DNA from: Synaphobranchus kaupii
Lineage: Eukaryota > Chordata > Actinopteri > Anguilliformes > Synaphobranchidae
Direction: 5' to 3'
DNA: 64,000 nucleotides
Assembly (NCBI GenBank): GCA_029718625.1
Contig: CM056381.1
Span: 50,772,157-50,836,156, forward strand
Under the pieces are notes generated by a model that saw nothing but the letters and a program-made list of their open reading frames with translations, ran no database searches and was not told the DNA's origin. Shown here in pieces: positions 1-11,719 of the stretch (positions within the stretch are counted from its first letter, which is position 1; each line of letters begins with the position of its first letter). The translations under genes and the position numbers were made by a program.

Positions 1-366
1 CCCATGCAACATATCCCATTTCCTCGCCACATTTATTAGCGACTTTTGTCGCCTTTAGAATTCTGCATTGGAAGACGATAGGCTATCTATTTTGCATTGA
101 TTTTATTAAATGTAATTGAGGTAAGAGGTACGTTTTTATCGCTATACGTGCAATAAGAGTGAATGTATGCACCACGTTTGTCATTATTCTCATTACAGAT
201 GGGTGTAAGAAAGAATACAGTACCCCTGGGAACACAGTGCAGTATAATAACAGCCATAAACAATTAAAAACATAAATAAATACAAGAATTAACATTATAA
301 AAAAGACAATGAGCAATAAATGCAAAGTATAATTTTTTCCTGCTTGGGGGATTTCTTTCAAAGTCA
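1..366. other. No gene recognised
   Basis: AT-rich sequence. Short frames here have no recognisable domain or codon signal. Nothing else is supported. Confidence 0.5.
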
Positions 367-616
367 AATTGAAGCCCCTGGTGCTAAAAGTACTGAAGTC
401 ACATTTTTAGACAATTCAAGTTGAGCATAGAAACATGTTGTATTTGTTTAGCTAAGTCCACCCTATAAATATTGTTAACAGAAAAGGTGCCTAATCAATG
501 CATAAAAACAGCAAAACCTTTAATGGCTGATTGTATGGATCAATGCTATTTTGATTAGATTTTCTCAAAATAGACATTTTGTGACTTCAGTACTTTTAGC
601 ACCAGGGTCTTCAATT
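367..616. mobile_element. Short inverted-repeat element (MITE), 250 bp
   Basis: The ends are inverted repeats of about 38 bp. The left end reads AATTGAAGCCCCTGGTGC and continues into AAAAGTACTGAAGTCACA; the right end at 575-616 is its reverse complement with few changes. The interior is AT-rich and non-coding. The size and structure fit a non-autonomous DNA transposon. I could not fix a target-site duplication because the tip contains the palindrome AATT. Family unknown. Confidence 0.7.
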
Positions 617-1275
617 GGACCGCATTCCACGAAAACGGTTGATTGGCTTTTGAATAGGTTATGATCATGCACGCATTGGGGAAAGCCCCGAAATGAGCAA
701 CTGGCCGTACCCTGTGGTGCGATTAGCGCCGTTAACGTGGTCTCACCTGGTGGGCAGCGCGAGCGGGAATTGCAGTGTAATTTAGCCCAAAATAGCATTC
801 CGATGCGGTAAAATTGAACTGGGCTGCTCCCTCTTGACGGACAAATCATATATCTATTTGCAAAGTTATGGCTGAAATATAATTGTTATAGTGCTGAAAT
901 ATGATTGCTATAGTATTATCTTTGGTGTGGCTGAGGATGAATTGCATACCAGGGGAACACTGCATACCTGTCTCTGTGTAAACGCTAGTGTGTGAGATTT
1001 ATAATGATGTTAAGCAGAATCTGTGAATTTGTAACTTGACTTAACTGCACTACGACTGAACTACCTGACTTAACTATAACTATAAAGTTTATTGTAACTG
1101 GTCATTGTGACTATACATGAATTGTAATGCAGCAGTAGGAAGTTTTTTTGTGACCAAAAAATGTGAATCATTAAACCTGCCATTCTCATACGCTCATATT
1201 GACTTGCAGTGTGTGTTTTTATAACAAGTCTCAAATCTGTTGCTTTGAAACCAGACTTAGTGTTTGATCCTTTGC
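617..1275. other. No gene recognised
   Basis: Mixed-composition sequence between two MITEs. No convincing coding frame, splice signal or repeat is seen. Confidence 0.5.
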
Positions 1276-1279
1276 TTAA

Positions 1280-1647
1280 AGGTATAGTTCGGAATTTTGG
1301 ACATAATTGTCCTTTTAGATTTCCTCCTTCAGAATTTTCCAAGCTTATTGTCAGCACAAAGTAAAGGATTCAGCAATAGTTTGACTTCAAAAATGATGGT
1401 ATAAACACTGAAAATAACCCAGATAGACTGCCATCGTATTTTATTTGTTTTGGGTGCACTGTGGACTGTTTAGGTGCGTTTGGTAGTGGATGCTACTAGT
1501 TTCCTTGGAGTTGCGCTAGCATTAGCAACGTGTGTATGTCCAAAAGAAGGGACAGCATGGAATTAGCTGAAAATGGTTTCCATCAATCAACTACATCATG
1601 GGTAAGTCGTAATTGAGACATTATGTCCAAAATTCTGAACTATCCCT
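1280..1647. mobile_element. TTAA-flanked MITE, 368 bp
   Basis: A left end reading AGGTATAGTTCGGAATTTTG is matched in reverse complement by a right end terminating in CTATCCCT (about 33 bp, few mismatches). TTAA lies directly outside both ends (1276-1279 and 1648-1651), as expected for insertion into TTAA. This is the target choice of piggyBac-like elements, but the terminal bases could also belong to another fish MITE group. No coding capacity. Confidence 0.7.
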
Positions 1648-1749
1648 TTAACGCCTCAAAACTCTGCAGATCTCTCTTTTCCCTTTAAGGCCAGGTGGGG
1701 TGGAGGGTGTATCCCCTCCTCAGACAGACTACATCACTGGACAGAAGCT

Positions 1750-1833
1750 AACTTGGTCTCTCTTGAAAAAGAGATTTTTGAATCTCAATGGGACTTCCTG
1801 GTTAAATAAAGGTTAAATAAATAAATAAATAAA
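1750..1833 (+). mobile_element. LINE 3' tail remnant
   Basis: The segment runs through a phrase like ATCTCAATGGGACTTCCTGG and ends in a run of AAAT units. From memory this is the common 3' end of a fish non-LTR retrotransposon. Only the tail is present, so it is a severely 5'-truncated copy. Confidence 0.5.
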
Positions 1834-2455
1834 ATAACAGAAGAAATGGCTGCCAGGAAGATGCCAGATGGACCGTTCTGAAGGCACTCATGGATTGGTT
1901 GCGTGAACGAGAGCAGCCACTAGATTGGCGGAAAGGTTAACATGGCATGTTAACCATGTTTGACATGTTCTGTGTGTGAAAGCGGGAAGTGTGTGCGCGC
2001 GTGGGAGAGTGTGTGTGCGAGAATGTGTGCAAACAAATTCCATAAGATTATTCCACACAAGGCGCTGTAAATGCAGGGGCGTTTACTTATCAGCCCGTTT
2101 ACCGGCCATTAGGCCTAAGGCCTGTTACATAATCTATTCACGGAACATGCGCAACGAGGCAAAAACCACCACAAGGGAAATTTCTCGCATTCTTGAGAAG
2201 CAAAATGTGTAGTCTTTTTTTGTAACGTCAGGTAAACGCATGGTGCAATTCCATACATTTCCGCTAGCACTGTCATTATTAAGAATGTTATTGTACACAT
2301 AAAATGGGAAGGACACATAGATACATAAAATAAATGAGAAACAAAATTACAACAAAACAAAAACTATATTAACAGAAATGTCACAGAATAAAATAAACAA
2401 ACTATTTCAAGCCAATTTGTAAATCTTTGTCGTTACCCTTATGGAAATGTAATAT
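1834..2455. other. No gene recognised
   Basis: No domain-bearing frame seen. A GT/GC-rich patch lies near 1990-2035; the rest is AT-rich. Confidence 0.45.
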
Positions 2456-2467
2456 ACTGCAGTATAT

Positions 2468-3205
2468 TTTAAATATATTGTGAACGCAGCAGCGCGCCTG
2501 GTCTTCAACCTCCCCCGACACTCCCATATCACCCCCCTGCTCATTGACCTCCACTGGCTACCTGTGATGGCTCGCATCAAATTCAAAACATTGGTGCTTG
2601 CAGGCAGTTCGAGGATCAGCCCCTCCATACCTCCAAAAGCTCATCAGACCCTACACACCTATCAGATCCCTGCGTTCCGCCTCCTCAGGACGACTGGTAC
2701 CCCCCCCCCCCACTTCATACTAGCACCCGGTCTCGACGTCTGTCTGTCCTGGCCCCACGGTGGTGGAATGAGCTCCCCGTGGAGGTCAGAACAACAGAAA
2801 GTCTGACCGCCTTCAAGCGCAGATTGAAGACTCACCTCTTCAAGCTGCACCTCTCTCCACCCCTCCCTACCTCCTTGTGACCTCCCTTGATTGTGTTTTA
2901 TAAATCCTTGTTTAAGCGGTTCAAGCTTCTAGTTTAATACTTGTAAGGTTACTTATTGGCTTACTGTTGTGCACGCCAATGATTGATATCGTGTGGTCCC
3001 CCCCACCCCCCCCCACCCCCCCCCCACCCCCCCCAAAAAAAATAAATAATAATAATCATACTGACTGCGCTTGGTGTTTGAATTCGTATTTACCTTTTAG
3101 GGTTGTTTTAACGCACTTGTTTCAGGTTGGAAAATGCACTAATGTACGTCGCTCTGGATAAGAGCGTCTGCCAAATGTCTAAAATGTAAATGTAATGTAA
3201 ATGTG
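2468..3205 (+). pseudogene. L2-like LINE, ORF2 C-terminus and 3' end (decayed)
   Basis: The frame from about 2477 reads NAAARLVFNLPRHSHITPLL and then DLHWLPVMARIKFKTL, the conserved tail of reverse transcriptases in fish L2/Maui-type LINEs. After a frameshift near the C-run at 2700 the same protein continues (APRWWNELPVEVRTTESL, then FKRRLKTHLFKLHL). The 3' UTR ends at 3145-3205 with the tail GCTCTGGATAAGAGCGTCTG followed by AAATGTAAATGT repeats. Endonuclease and RT catalytic parts are absent, so this is a 5'-truncated dead copy. The same tail is found on the tRNA-derived SINE at 20371-20589. Confidence 0.8.
2998..3046. repeat. C-rich low-complexity tract
   Basis: Runs of C broken by single A residues, followed by an A-rich stretch, within the LINE 3' UTR. 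Confidence 0.9.
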
Positions 3206-3705
3206 AAGATAATTTTGATATATTTACAATATACTGCAGCATATTCTTTTTCCGTAGGGGTAGGGGTCATCAAAGATCATAAAGTCTTTCACTAGTGAGA
3301 GTTTCCTCGCGTTGGAATTTTTCATCTTTTCCTGGGAAAGGAAGAAATTAGAAAGTTCTTTTAAAAACATGATGCATTTTGAGATATTTTGCCTTGTAGA
3401 TTAATAACTTGTCCAATAAAAGAAGATTGCTTCATAAGAAGTCTATTCTCCCATCTTCTTTGATAACACTAAAGGTAATGTTTTCACTAGAAAAAGGAGA
3501 CCTCGAGAAAATCTTTGTTTCTAACCAATCAGGCATGTCCATCCAAAAAGAGAAACTATATACAGGAAAAAATAAGTGGTCAGTGGTTTCCATATTTTCA
3601 TGTTTCAAGTTTTTTTGTTGTTCAAAACCAAATCTCATTCTGAGAAATTCAGTAGATGGAATCCCATTTATTATTTTAAAATGAACATCTTCCGTAGAAA
3701 AATAG
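3206..3705. other. No gene recognised
   Basis: Overlapping frames of about 90 codons on both strands at 3409-3719 show no recognisable domain. Treated as non-coding. Confidence 0.45.
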
Positions 3706-4065
3706 GGGGTGTGTCCCAATATTCTTCACTCCTCACCTCCTTTCCTCCATCCCTCTCCTCCACTCGTCTCCTACCCGGAAGTATGCAAAACTGCCTGTAC
3801 GTTTCAAGTACAAGTAGTTGCATTTACGGTATTCAATATACCTGACATTGCGGTTCCCATCAAGACATTAATTCATTTGTAACAATTAAATTAATATGTA
3901 ATCAGCAACATTTCATTGAAACACAAAGATCCGTTTCCGGGGCACGAAGGAGAAGAGGTGGTAGTGGAGGAAAGGAGGAGAGGAGTTGGTAGTGGAGGAA
4001 AGGAGGAGAGGAGGTGGTAGTGGAGGAAAGGAGAATGCATTTTGTTGAGTATTGGGACGCACCCC
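3706..4065. mobile_element. MITE family M1, copy A
   Basis: Terminal inverted repeats GGGGTGTGTCCCAATA (left) and TATTGGGACGCACCCC (right). Inside are CT-rich and GA-rich arms (TCCTCCACT / AGTGGAGGA) and the marker phrase CCCGGAAGTATGCAAAACTG. The GA arm is internally repeated three times near 3955-4030. Related copies lie at 30777-31086, 42777-43022 and 43048-43298. No coding capacity. The superfamily is undetermined. Confidence 0.8.
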
Positions 4066-4180
4066 TCCACTACCACCTCCTCTCCTCCGTTGTCCTGGAA
4101 ACATGCTCTGTGCTCAAAACGTTCAGGCAGTTTTGCATACTTCCGGGTAGGAGAGGAGTGGTAGTGGGGGAGTGAATCTT
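4066..4180 (-). mobile_element. MITE family M1, partial copy abutting copy A
   Basis: Directly after copy A, the arm CCTCCACTACCACCTCCTC and the marker TTTTGCATACTTCCGGG appear in the opposite orientation. It lacks a far terminus, so it is either a truncated second copy or a rearranged duplication. Confidence 0.6.
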
Positions 4181-4611
4181 TCTTCTGTTTTTCCCCTCAC
4201 ATTGATGCTGAAACAAGAGCAGTGATTGGCTGATTACTATCCTTGATTTGTACCGGTTAGGCCACATCTTGTTTTTCATGTGTATGTTTACCGACACCCT
4301 GATGTTTCATAGAACAAAGAAAATATTGCCTCTCGCGAGCAGAACGAGTCCGATCGCTGTTTACATTCCTGCTGCCGGGCGAATGTTTGTCCCTCCATTT
4401 AGAGTTAGGCTCCTCCCCCTGTCACTCATCAGTGCCTCTCAGTGGGAGGTTCCCCGGCTGTATGATAAGAAACACACACACTCTTCTTCACAGCTTTAAC
4501 TCCTGACCTGCACATCTTACCCCAAACCAGCTGGGCTCCAGGGATCCTCCATTCATTCTCTTCTCCGTCTCCTATCTACACTCTACTTGCAGTAAGTAAC
4601 CGCACAACTCC

Positions 4612-4782
4612 AAGGATCTGTTGGCTGTTCCAGAGTCAAGGCTGAAAACAAAGGGAGATCTTGCCTTCTCCATATTAGCCCCTAGACTCTGGAACAGCCT
4701 TCCCCACAACATTAGGACTGCTGGGTCAATGTCCTCTTTTAAATCCTGTCTCAAGACTCACTTTTATAGACTTGCTTTAAGG
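4612..4782 (+). pseudogene. LINE reverse transcriptase C-terminal fragment
   Basis: The frame encodes VPESRLKTKGDLAFSILAPR, then LWNSLPHNIRTAGSMSSF and SCLKTHFYRLAL. This is the conserved extreme C-terminus of RT proteins in several fish LINE families. It is a different copy from the fragment at 2468. No catalytic RT motifs are present. Confidence 0.7.
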
Positions 4783-5163
4783 CGTGTGCAGCGATGCCAC
4801 TATTTGTATCTGTATCTGAATCTGTTGGACTATCAAAATTATCTGTATCTGTATCCGCAAAGAAATCGGAAGTGGGCGGGGCTTCGACCGAAAGTGATGT
4901 TACATTTAAGGAAATGTCATATTTTCTAGTCTAAAATGAATTGTTATTGCAATTCATGAGTATTCACCCCCCTCCATGTCTTTTTTCTTTTCAAAACCTT
5001 TTATAAGAACTATATTCTGGACCTATTTATCTAACCCCCCAACCCCTAACTGGGGGACACTGAACAATAATTTTGGATAAGAAATGGAAAAAATCTGAGG
5101 TACAATATACAATCAACTCAGAATGAAAAGGCAGTTTTATAAAAACATGAAACCATTCCATGA
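4783..5163. other. No gene recognised
   Basis: LINE 3' flank and AT-rich sequence. The phrase TATTTGTATCTGTATCTGAATC at 4800-4855 is a short degenerate tandem repeat. Nothing else seen. Confidence 0.45.
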
Positions 5164-5165
5164 TA

Positions 5166-5881
5166 CAGTACTGTGAAAAAGTCTTAGGCACCCTAGAATT
5201 TTTATATATTTTTTTCTTAAATGTTTATTTTTTGTCTTCTGCATTAGTATGTCAGTAGAAAAACATTACATTACAATCATTTGGCAGACACTTTTATCCA
5301 AAGCGACGTACAATAAGTGCATATTGAAGGTCATTGACGCGACTACAAAGGAAATCCGACAAAGCACAGCTTTCTCACAGCATAGGAGCTATCCCTAGTA
5401 ATAAACATGAGTAGTACACACACAAAGTAGTACACACACAAAGATTTCAAAACATTCATTTTCCAAAAATGTAATTGAACTATCCTCAGTTAAAAGATGA
5501 ACAAGGAGTTCTGTAACAGATGGTATGGCCTCCACAGAGCCCCGATCTCAACACCATCGAGGCTGTCTGGGATTACCTGGACAGACAGAAGCAAGCGAGA
5601 CAGCCAAAGTCTGCAGAAGAACTGTGGCAAGTTCTCCAAGATGCTTGGAATACCAGCTGATTTTCTTATAAAACTGCACGTCAGTGTACCTAAGAGAACT
5701 GATGCAGTTTTAAAGGCAAAGGGTGGTCACACCAAACATTGATTTGATTTAGTTTTTTACTGTTTACTGCTTTTTATAGTCAATTGTTTGATATTTAGAA
5801 ACTTTTCATTTCATTATTCTTGAAAGCATCTTCGCTTTACAGAATATTTTCACATGTGCCTAAGACTTTTGCACAGTAGTG
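5166..5881 (+). mobile_element. Deleted Tc1-like transposon
   Basis: Ends CAGTACTGTGAAAAAGTC and, inverted, GACTTTTGCACAGTAGTG; TA lies outside both ends (5164-5165 and 5882-5883), the Tc1/mariner target site. The remaining transposase frame at 5518-5742 encodes the tail of the DDE domain (WPPQSPDLN, then the glutamate of NTIEAVWDYL) and ends at TKH-stop. The N-terminal DNA-binding part and the first two catalytic aspartates are gone, so it is inactive. Confidence 0.85.
5264..5350 (-). mobile_element. SINE/LINE tail nested in the Tc1 copy
   Basis: ACATTACAATCATTTGGCAG and then ACTTTTATCCAAAGCGACG match, in antisense, the tail shared by fish L2 LINEs and their SINEs (compare 3145-3205 and 20373-20430). 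It lies between the left Tc1 end and the transposase remnant, so it inserted after the Tc1 element. Confidence 0.6.
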
Positions 5882-5883
5882 TA

Positions 5884-6112
5884 CATTTGAATGGAAGCTA
5901 TTTCCACAATAACAAACCTTTCTGCCTGTTGTGATTTCATATTTTACTATATGAAGATGGAAACCCCCCACCCCCATACCTCAGTGGTTTGCCCCTGTAT
6001 TGCTCCTAGCTCACACAGCCGTTCCTCTCATTTTGTTTTTGCGCTATGTGAAATGCGATGCCAAATTCACGATGGTTAAACATATTACAGATTTTAGGTT
6101 GAACGAAGCGGG

Positions 6113-6114
<2 letters not shown>
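5884..6114. other. No gene recognised
   Basis: No domain or repeat recognised before the GT tract. Confidence 0.45.

Positions 6115-6203
<89 letters not shown>
6115..6203. repeat. (GT)n microsatellite
   Basis: About 44 uninterrupted GT units. It explains the poly-His/Thr and poly-Val/Cys frames here, which are not genes. Confidence 0.98.
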
Positions 6204-6204
<1 letters not shown>

Positions 6205-7233
6205 ATGTGTCATTTGTGTAACCGCAGTGACAGTGCAGTGCTTGTTGCAGACTGAGCCCACTGGCATTAACGTTAGCCTTTGCGTTGAGCACTGAGGTTT
6301 GGCGTTAATGGTATCGTTTCAAGATTGACTCGTTTCATGGAGAGTAGCAAACACTACTAGTAACGTTAAGCTTCTCCGTTAGAGTTGGTCCACCAACATG
6401 GCGGCACGTCCCATTTGTAACTACAGTGCTGGTTCTATGTGACAGGCCTCTATTGCCGCAGTTCTCACTGGCCGCGAACGCACGGCTGGCGGGCGGGCGG
6501 CTGGCGGGCGGGCGGCTCGCGGACATGGAGTGGATTTTTTCGCTCTGGGCGGAATTTTCTGGGCGTCCGCATGCGAAATCTCATAGAAATACATTGTATA
6601 TGCACAATATCTGCATAATATCACCACATATTAATGTTTTTCAACCTACTAATAGTTTTACTATTGTTATTAATTATTTTAATAAATATTATATTTGAAT
6701 ATAGGCCCTAATGAAAAAGGGAACAGAGACAATCACCATTGTGGGATGAATGAAGTTGAATGATGTATGAAGTCATACATTTTGCATATAACCAGTCCCG
6801 TTTTTGTAATGCTTTTTCTTTATTATAGTATACAAATTTATATATATTTGTTCAATTAATGAAGACTATGCTTACTTCTGTTTTTATTATACTGATATCA
6901 CTGTATCGATTTAAGGTACTACAGAATCAAATAGCTGTTAATTCGGCTATAATTAAATGTTTAGAACATGTTGATTACTGTCCCAAATAAATTAATTATA
7001 TAAAGTGAACTTTATAAAGGAGACATTCATTGTCTTCTTTGCTACATGTATCTTTAAAAAACAACATTCTACATAGTTTAGATATTTGTTTTAATATAAT
7101 CAAAAGTGTGATCAAAGTAAAGTGTGATCAAAGCGGTTTATGGGGTGTACCCGCATTCTTCGGAGCGAGAGGTAAACCGCAATTGCCTTCCTCCTGTTTA
7201 CAACTCGTACTGAAACAAACAAACAAAAAAGTA

Positions 7234-8605
7234 GGGAGACCGGAGATGCTTGTCACAGGGGATGGTTGTGATGCTGTTTATATATCGGCCACTAGAGGTC
7301 ACTGTTGCAAGATTTGGACTGTGACTCACCTATTTACTTGTTCTATAGTCATTCATCTTTGTTATTTTGTTCAAGGTCACACATTGTTGAGGTGAGGAAC
7401 ATTTTTGAGTTTTTTTATACCTAAAAGTAACATTTGAACACTTTGATGATTTTGTCATATATGCTTTCTGTATCATGAAATTAAAAAAGAAAGAATGCTG
7501 TCAAAATAACTAAAAACACAGTATTATTTTAGTGGTAAATCTAAGTAGCTAGTGGTAGCTAGCAGGCCGTAGCAAAGTCAAAATGGCAGACAAGAGAGTT
7601 GGAGATGGTCGTCACACTGATTTTGGGGATGGTCGTCACATGTGACAACCAACCCCCGTTATTAGGTAATTGAGCATAATGGGCAATATAGAGATTTTAG
7701 GCCATATATATATATATATATATGATTAGGGTGTGTGTGTGCGTGTGTGTGTGTGGGTATCCCTTTTTATTCATAACTTAATTCATGAAAATGTTACAAA
7801 CTACAAACAGGCACTGTGACATTTGTGACAACCAACCCCCGTCACGGGGTTAGTTGTCACAAGTTGGTGGGTTGGTTGTCACAATATTTTTCAATGCATT
7901 TTTAGGAAAAAATATTGGATTTTAAAAACATTTGTAACATTTTTGTTTAAGCTGGATGCACCAGATATGTTTTTAAAAATGGAGAAAGTCAAAAGCACAT
8001 TGATCTCTTAAATGCAACCGGGCTCTCAAGGTGCATGGCAAAGCATGTACAATCAGGTACGTCACAACCCAGCCCCTCAAGCAGCCTGCCTGCTCTGTTC
8101 TCAGACACAGAGAAGAGTATGAATGTGTTTATTGGACCTTAAAACAACCAGGGGGGTATAGTTCTGACCATTTCAATACTGAAAATGGGTGGTATACCCC
8201 TTTAAGTGAGTTCTCACTATAATGTATTTGTTTTTGCATTTAAGAGATCAATGTGCTTTTGACTTTCTCAATTTTTAAAAACATATCTGGTGCATCCAGC
8301 TTAAACAAAAATTTTACGAATGTTTTTAAAATCCAATATTTTTTCCTAAAAATGCATTGAAAAATATTGTGACAACCAACCCACCAACTTGTGACAACTA
8401 ACCCTGGGTTGGTTGTCATAAATGTCACAGTGCCTGTTTGTAGTTTGTAACATTTTTATGAATTAAGTTACAAATAAAAAGGGATACCCATTTTTACCCA
8501 AGATATAATGCTTTTTAATAATGTTGAAATGACTCTTGTCTGATGTGCTGAAACTGAGAAATACACACAAAAGTAAAAAGTGTGACAAGCATCTCCGGTC
8601 TCCCC
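7234..8605. mobile_element. TA-flanked non-autonomous transposon inside the left arm
   Basis: Ends GGGAGACCGGAGATGCTTGTC and, inverted, GACAAGCATCTCCGGTCTCCCC; TA lies outside each end (7232-7233, 8606-8607). The right arm of the long inverted repeat is continuous across the matching position, which shows this segment is an insertion. The phrase GTGACAACCAACCCC recurs inside in both orientations. No transposase is encoded. TA duplication suggests a Tc1/mariner-type mover, but the ends match no family I recognise. Confidence 0.75.
7755..8490. repeat. Imperfect palindrome, ~245-bp arms
   Basis: The arm at about 7770-8010 (running through TTGTAACATTTTTGTTTAAGC and CTGGATGCACCAGATATG) is repeated in reverse complement at about 8237-8480, around a 225-bp centre. 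The transcript or single strand could form a long hairpin. Confidence 0.85.
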
Positions 8606-8668
8606 TATTGCGAGATAAGCTAATCACAAGCATCTCCGGTCTCCCCTATTGCGAGATAAGCTAATCAC
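8587..8668. repeat. 41-bp tandem duplication at a transposon junction
   Basis: The unit beginning AAGCATCTCCGGTCTCCCCT and ending TAAGCTAATCAC occurs twice (8587-8627 and 8628-8668). It spans the right end of the inserted element plus its flank, so the duplication followed insertion. Confidence 0.9.
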
Positions 8669-8725
8669 TCAACTGATTTCATTATAATGACATAATTACA
8701 TTATTTATGGAGGATTATTCAACCC

Positions 8726-8957
8726 AAAATGAAAATGAAAATGAAAACGAAAATGAAAATGAAAACGAAAACGAAAATGAAAATGGAAAATGAAAATGGA
8801 GGATTATTCAGCCCAAAATTAAAATTAAAATCTTTTCATTTTCGTTTTCATTTTCATTTTCATTTTCATTATCGTTTTCATTTTCATTTTCATTATCGTT
8901 TTCATTTTCATTTTCATTATCGTTTTCATTTTCATTATCGTTTTCATTTTCATTTTC
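8726..8957. repeat. Inverted simple repeat (AAAATGAAAACG)n
   Basis: An AAAATG/AAAACG tract at 8728-8785 is followed by the complementary CATTTTCGTTTT tract at 8837-8957. The phrase GGAGGATTATTCA precedes the first tract and recurs between the two, so about 90 bp is also duplicated. The resulting frame of Lys/Met then His/Phe/Arg repeats is not a gene. Confidence 0.9.
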
Positions 8958-11717
8958 GAACTGTACTATCTATGTAAATGAGGGGGTATGGTCAAGCAAG
9001 CAGGGTGGGCCTCATACAGATTTAGTGCAGTAGCACTTAATGAACACTAGGGGGAGCATAGCATAGGGATGGGTAACAGTCTATGCTTGATTCTATGCTG
9101 TCAGGGCACTCATACGTTTTAATGTATGAAATGATGAAGAATCTGAGCAGTGTTATAAAGTATTCTTGTTTTATGAAAGAAACGGAGCTAGCTAGCCAGC
9201 GCTACGCTGTGTAGGCTATAGGTCAAACCTGCGATGTGGAAAATCCAGGTTCAGAAAGTGAAAGATTGCAATAATTTGTTGCAATCACCTGGATTTGCTA
9301 ATTATCACAATTCTTCAGCCAAGAGGTAGGAGCTAACTAGGCTAATTAGTGAAATCGTGAGTTCATGGGTGGAAGAAACACGGCAGGACTTTTACTTTCT
9401 GACCCCTGGAATTTCCACCTCTGCAAACCTGGTAGTAGCCTACGATAGGCTACATTGTGCCAGGTTAAACGTTGGATTGGATCAGTTGTGTTGGACTGCT
9501 GGAAATAAATGCAATCCTCTCTTAAAATAAATGAAAAGGCCGCAAATGAGTCACTGGATCGTTTAAACTTTTAACCTGGCTCCGGTACTTTAAGCGAACA
9601 TTGCTTCAAAAAGTCTATCGACAGCCATCTTCTGGTGTAAGATTAATGATTGAGATTAAAGATCTAACACTGTTATTATGGCTATGGGTTGATTATATGT
9701 GGGTGGTCGGGTCTCCAGAACAAAACATAAATTATACCAGCAATTAAGCAAAGAGAACATTTTCAGAATATTTATTTCACACAATATGGTAACATTCACA
9801 AAAGGTAAATAAACTGTAGAACTATTCCCCTCCACCACCATTCAAGCCACAATGACACCGGGTTCTTTCTGTCATTTTGTATGTTTATTGTCAAATCAGA
9901 AATGTACGAACAATGATTGGTGACAGGTAAACGGAAGATGACATGTTGATATTGGAATACATCTTATGCAAATACAATTCTATTTATCCATACATTACCA
10001 TAATTGGCAAGGAAAATGTAATCTTTCTTGACATTGTTCCCTCAAAACATATAATGACTCCCAGTATCCCAATGTCCCTATATGTACTATATTAGTTATT
10101 CATTCATACAAACACAATTTATCTTGTTAAAGACATTGGATGGCATTCAATTCAATAAGTTCTTTGTCAGGGTCCAAAGGGACCACCTGCTGTCATGTAA
10201 TTTGAATAAATCATGAACACTGACATTACGAGTAGCTGAATCATGTATGCTATGTATAATGCTTTAGTGTGAAAAGAAATCTCAACAGACTGGTCAAGAA
10301 TATTTTTTTTCCTGTGTTTTGGCTCTGTACTCCAGCACTTTGGATGTGAAATGATACAATGAATTTGAGGCTAAAGTACAGACTGTAAGCTTTCATTTGA
10401 GGGCATTTTCATCCATATTGTAACTGAACAAGGCTGCAGTACATGCCTGGCATAGCATCACCAGTGTAGATACCCAGCATCTGATGATTTCTATAGCTCG
10501 CAGACTTCAGGCAGTACTTGCACGCAAAGGATATGCAACCAAGTATTATTTCATAGCAACATAATTAATGATTAGGATTAATACACTTTTCCTTTGTCTT
10601 TATGTCACAAGGAATATCTTCAATGCACTAACTCTAAGGAAATCCCATGAAAGAGACATTTCTCATTTATATTGGTACAGATATTCTGCAATAAAATATT
10701 CTTTAGAAGCGCCACTCAAAAGTCTATGAAAACATGCATGTAAGGTATGATACTTAACATAGCTACATAGATTCTCACATTACAATGTATGGCTACGATG
10801 TCTTCTGGGTTTAGATTAACTAAAATTACATGTCTACCATGTTTGCTAGTCTAAACAGAGATGATAGGTGTAGTTTATGCCATTTAATAAATTGACAGAC
10901 AAGAAACAACTGAATATGAGCAATAGAACATAAGCAGCCTAATGTTTACAGGTATGTTACCATAACAGATGGCAGCTTAGCTAAATAATTTAGTTATTCG
11001 ATAATGAAAAGGCACCCAGCGCTTTAATTACAATGGCAATTATAGATATTTATTCAAGAACTTTAATTGCAGTTTCACTATGGAACAATTCAGGGTGCTT
11101 AGCCAAAGTCGCGTAGCAAAAGATAAATATTGACTACCCTAACAATACAAGTCATTAAATAATGCAAGTCAGTATTAAAACAACCTTCATTCGTTCTCCT
11201 CCATTTCTTCAAGATTTTGAAGTAAAAATGACATCTCTGTCGCCTCCAAGTCCTCCACAACAACAAACAACACGGCTAACTCTTCCATATTGTTTTTCTC
11301 CCTGCCGGTTTCAGAAACGTCCGAAACTGTCCCAGTTCGATCTGCTCGAGGTAGGCAAGTATGGGGTGTGATAACTGACATTATTTGGATTACTAAGATA
11401 ACTGAGCGGAGAACTGACGTGTATACGCTCGTGTAAACGTGTGAAAAAATCCTATTGTGTTGATGGAGAAGACGTGCGTTGGCACGGCGATTCAGACGTC
11501 GACGCCTGGAACCCACCAGACGCTCCAAGCGCACAGACGCTTATTGCGCGCGCAGATTTGAGCAGAACTGAACCCACTAGACGCGCAAAGGCACAAGCGC
11601 TTTTATTGCTTTTTCGGAGCGCATTCCGTGAACGACACGAGACGCGCTATACAAACAGTCTACATTCCGGATTTGTGAGCTTCGCTTAATAATGGATAAG
11701 TAAATATTGATATTTCA
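8958..11717. other. Interior of the long inverted repeat; no gene recognised
   Basis: About 2.8 kb without a convincing gene. A stretch at about 10300-10570 (GTACTCCAGCACTTTGGATG; GCAGACTTCAGGCAGTACTT, 10498 on) resembles an interspersed repeat I recall from fish, and part of it is related to 34920-34970. A CpG-rich patch at 11410-11690 includes GGAACCCACCAGACGC, found inverted near 14100. A minus frame at 11187-11534 carries the acidic string MEELAVLFVVVEDLEATE but no domain I can name. Confidence 0.4.
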
Positions 11718-11719
11718 TA

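Noticed and set aside
6000..6292. His/Thr- or Val/Cys-rich proteins
   Set aside because: They are translations of a GT microsatellite.
8729..8977. Lys/Met then His/Phe/Arg repeat protein
   Set aside because: Simple hexamer repeats; no gene features.
11187..11534. Minus-strand 115-codon frame with an acidic C-terminus as a gene
   Set aside because: No recognisable domain, overlaps CpG-rich repeat-like DNA, and no neighbouring exon could be linked.
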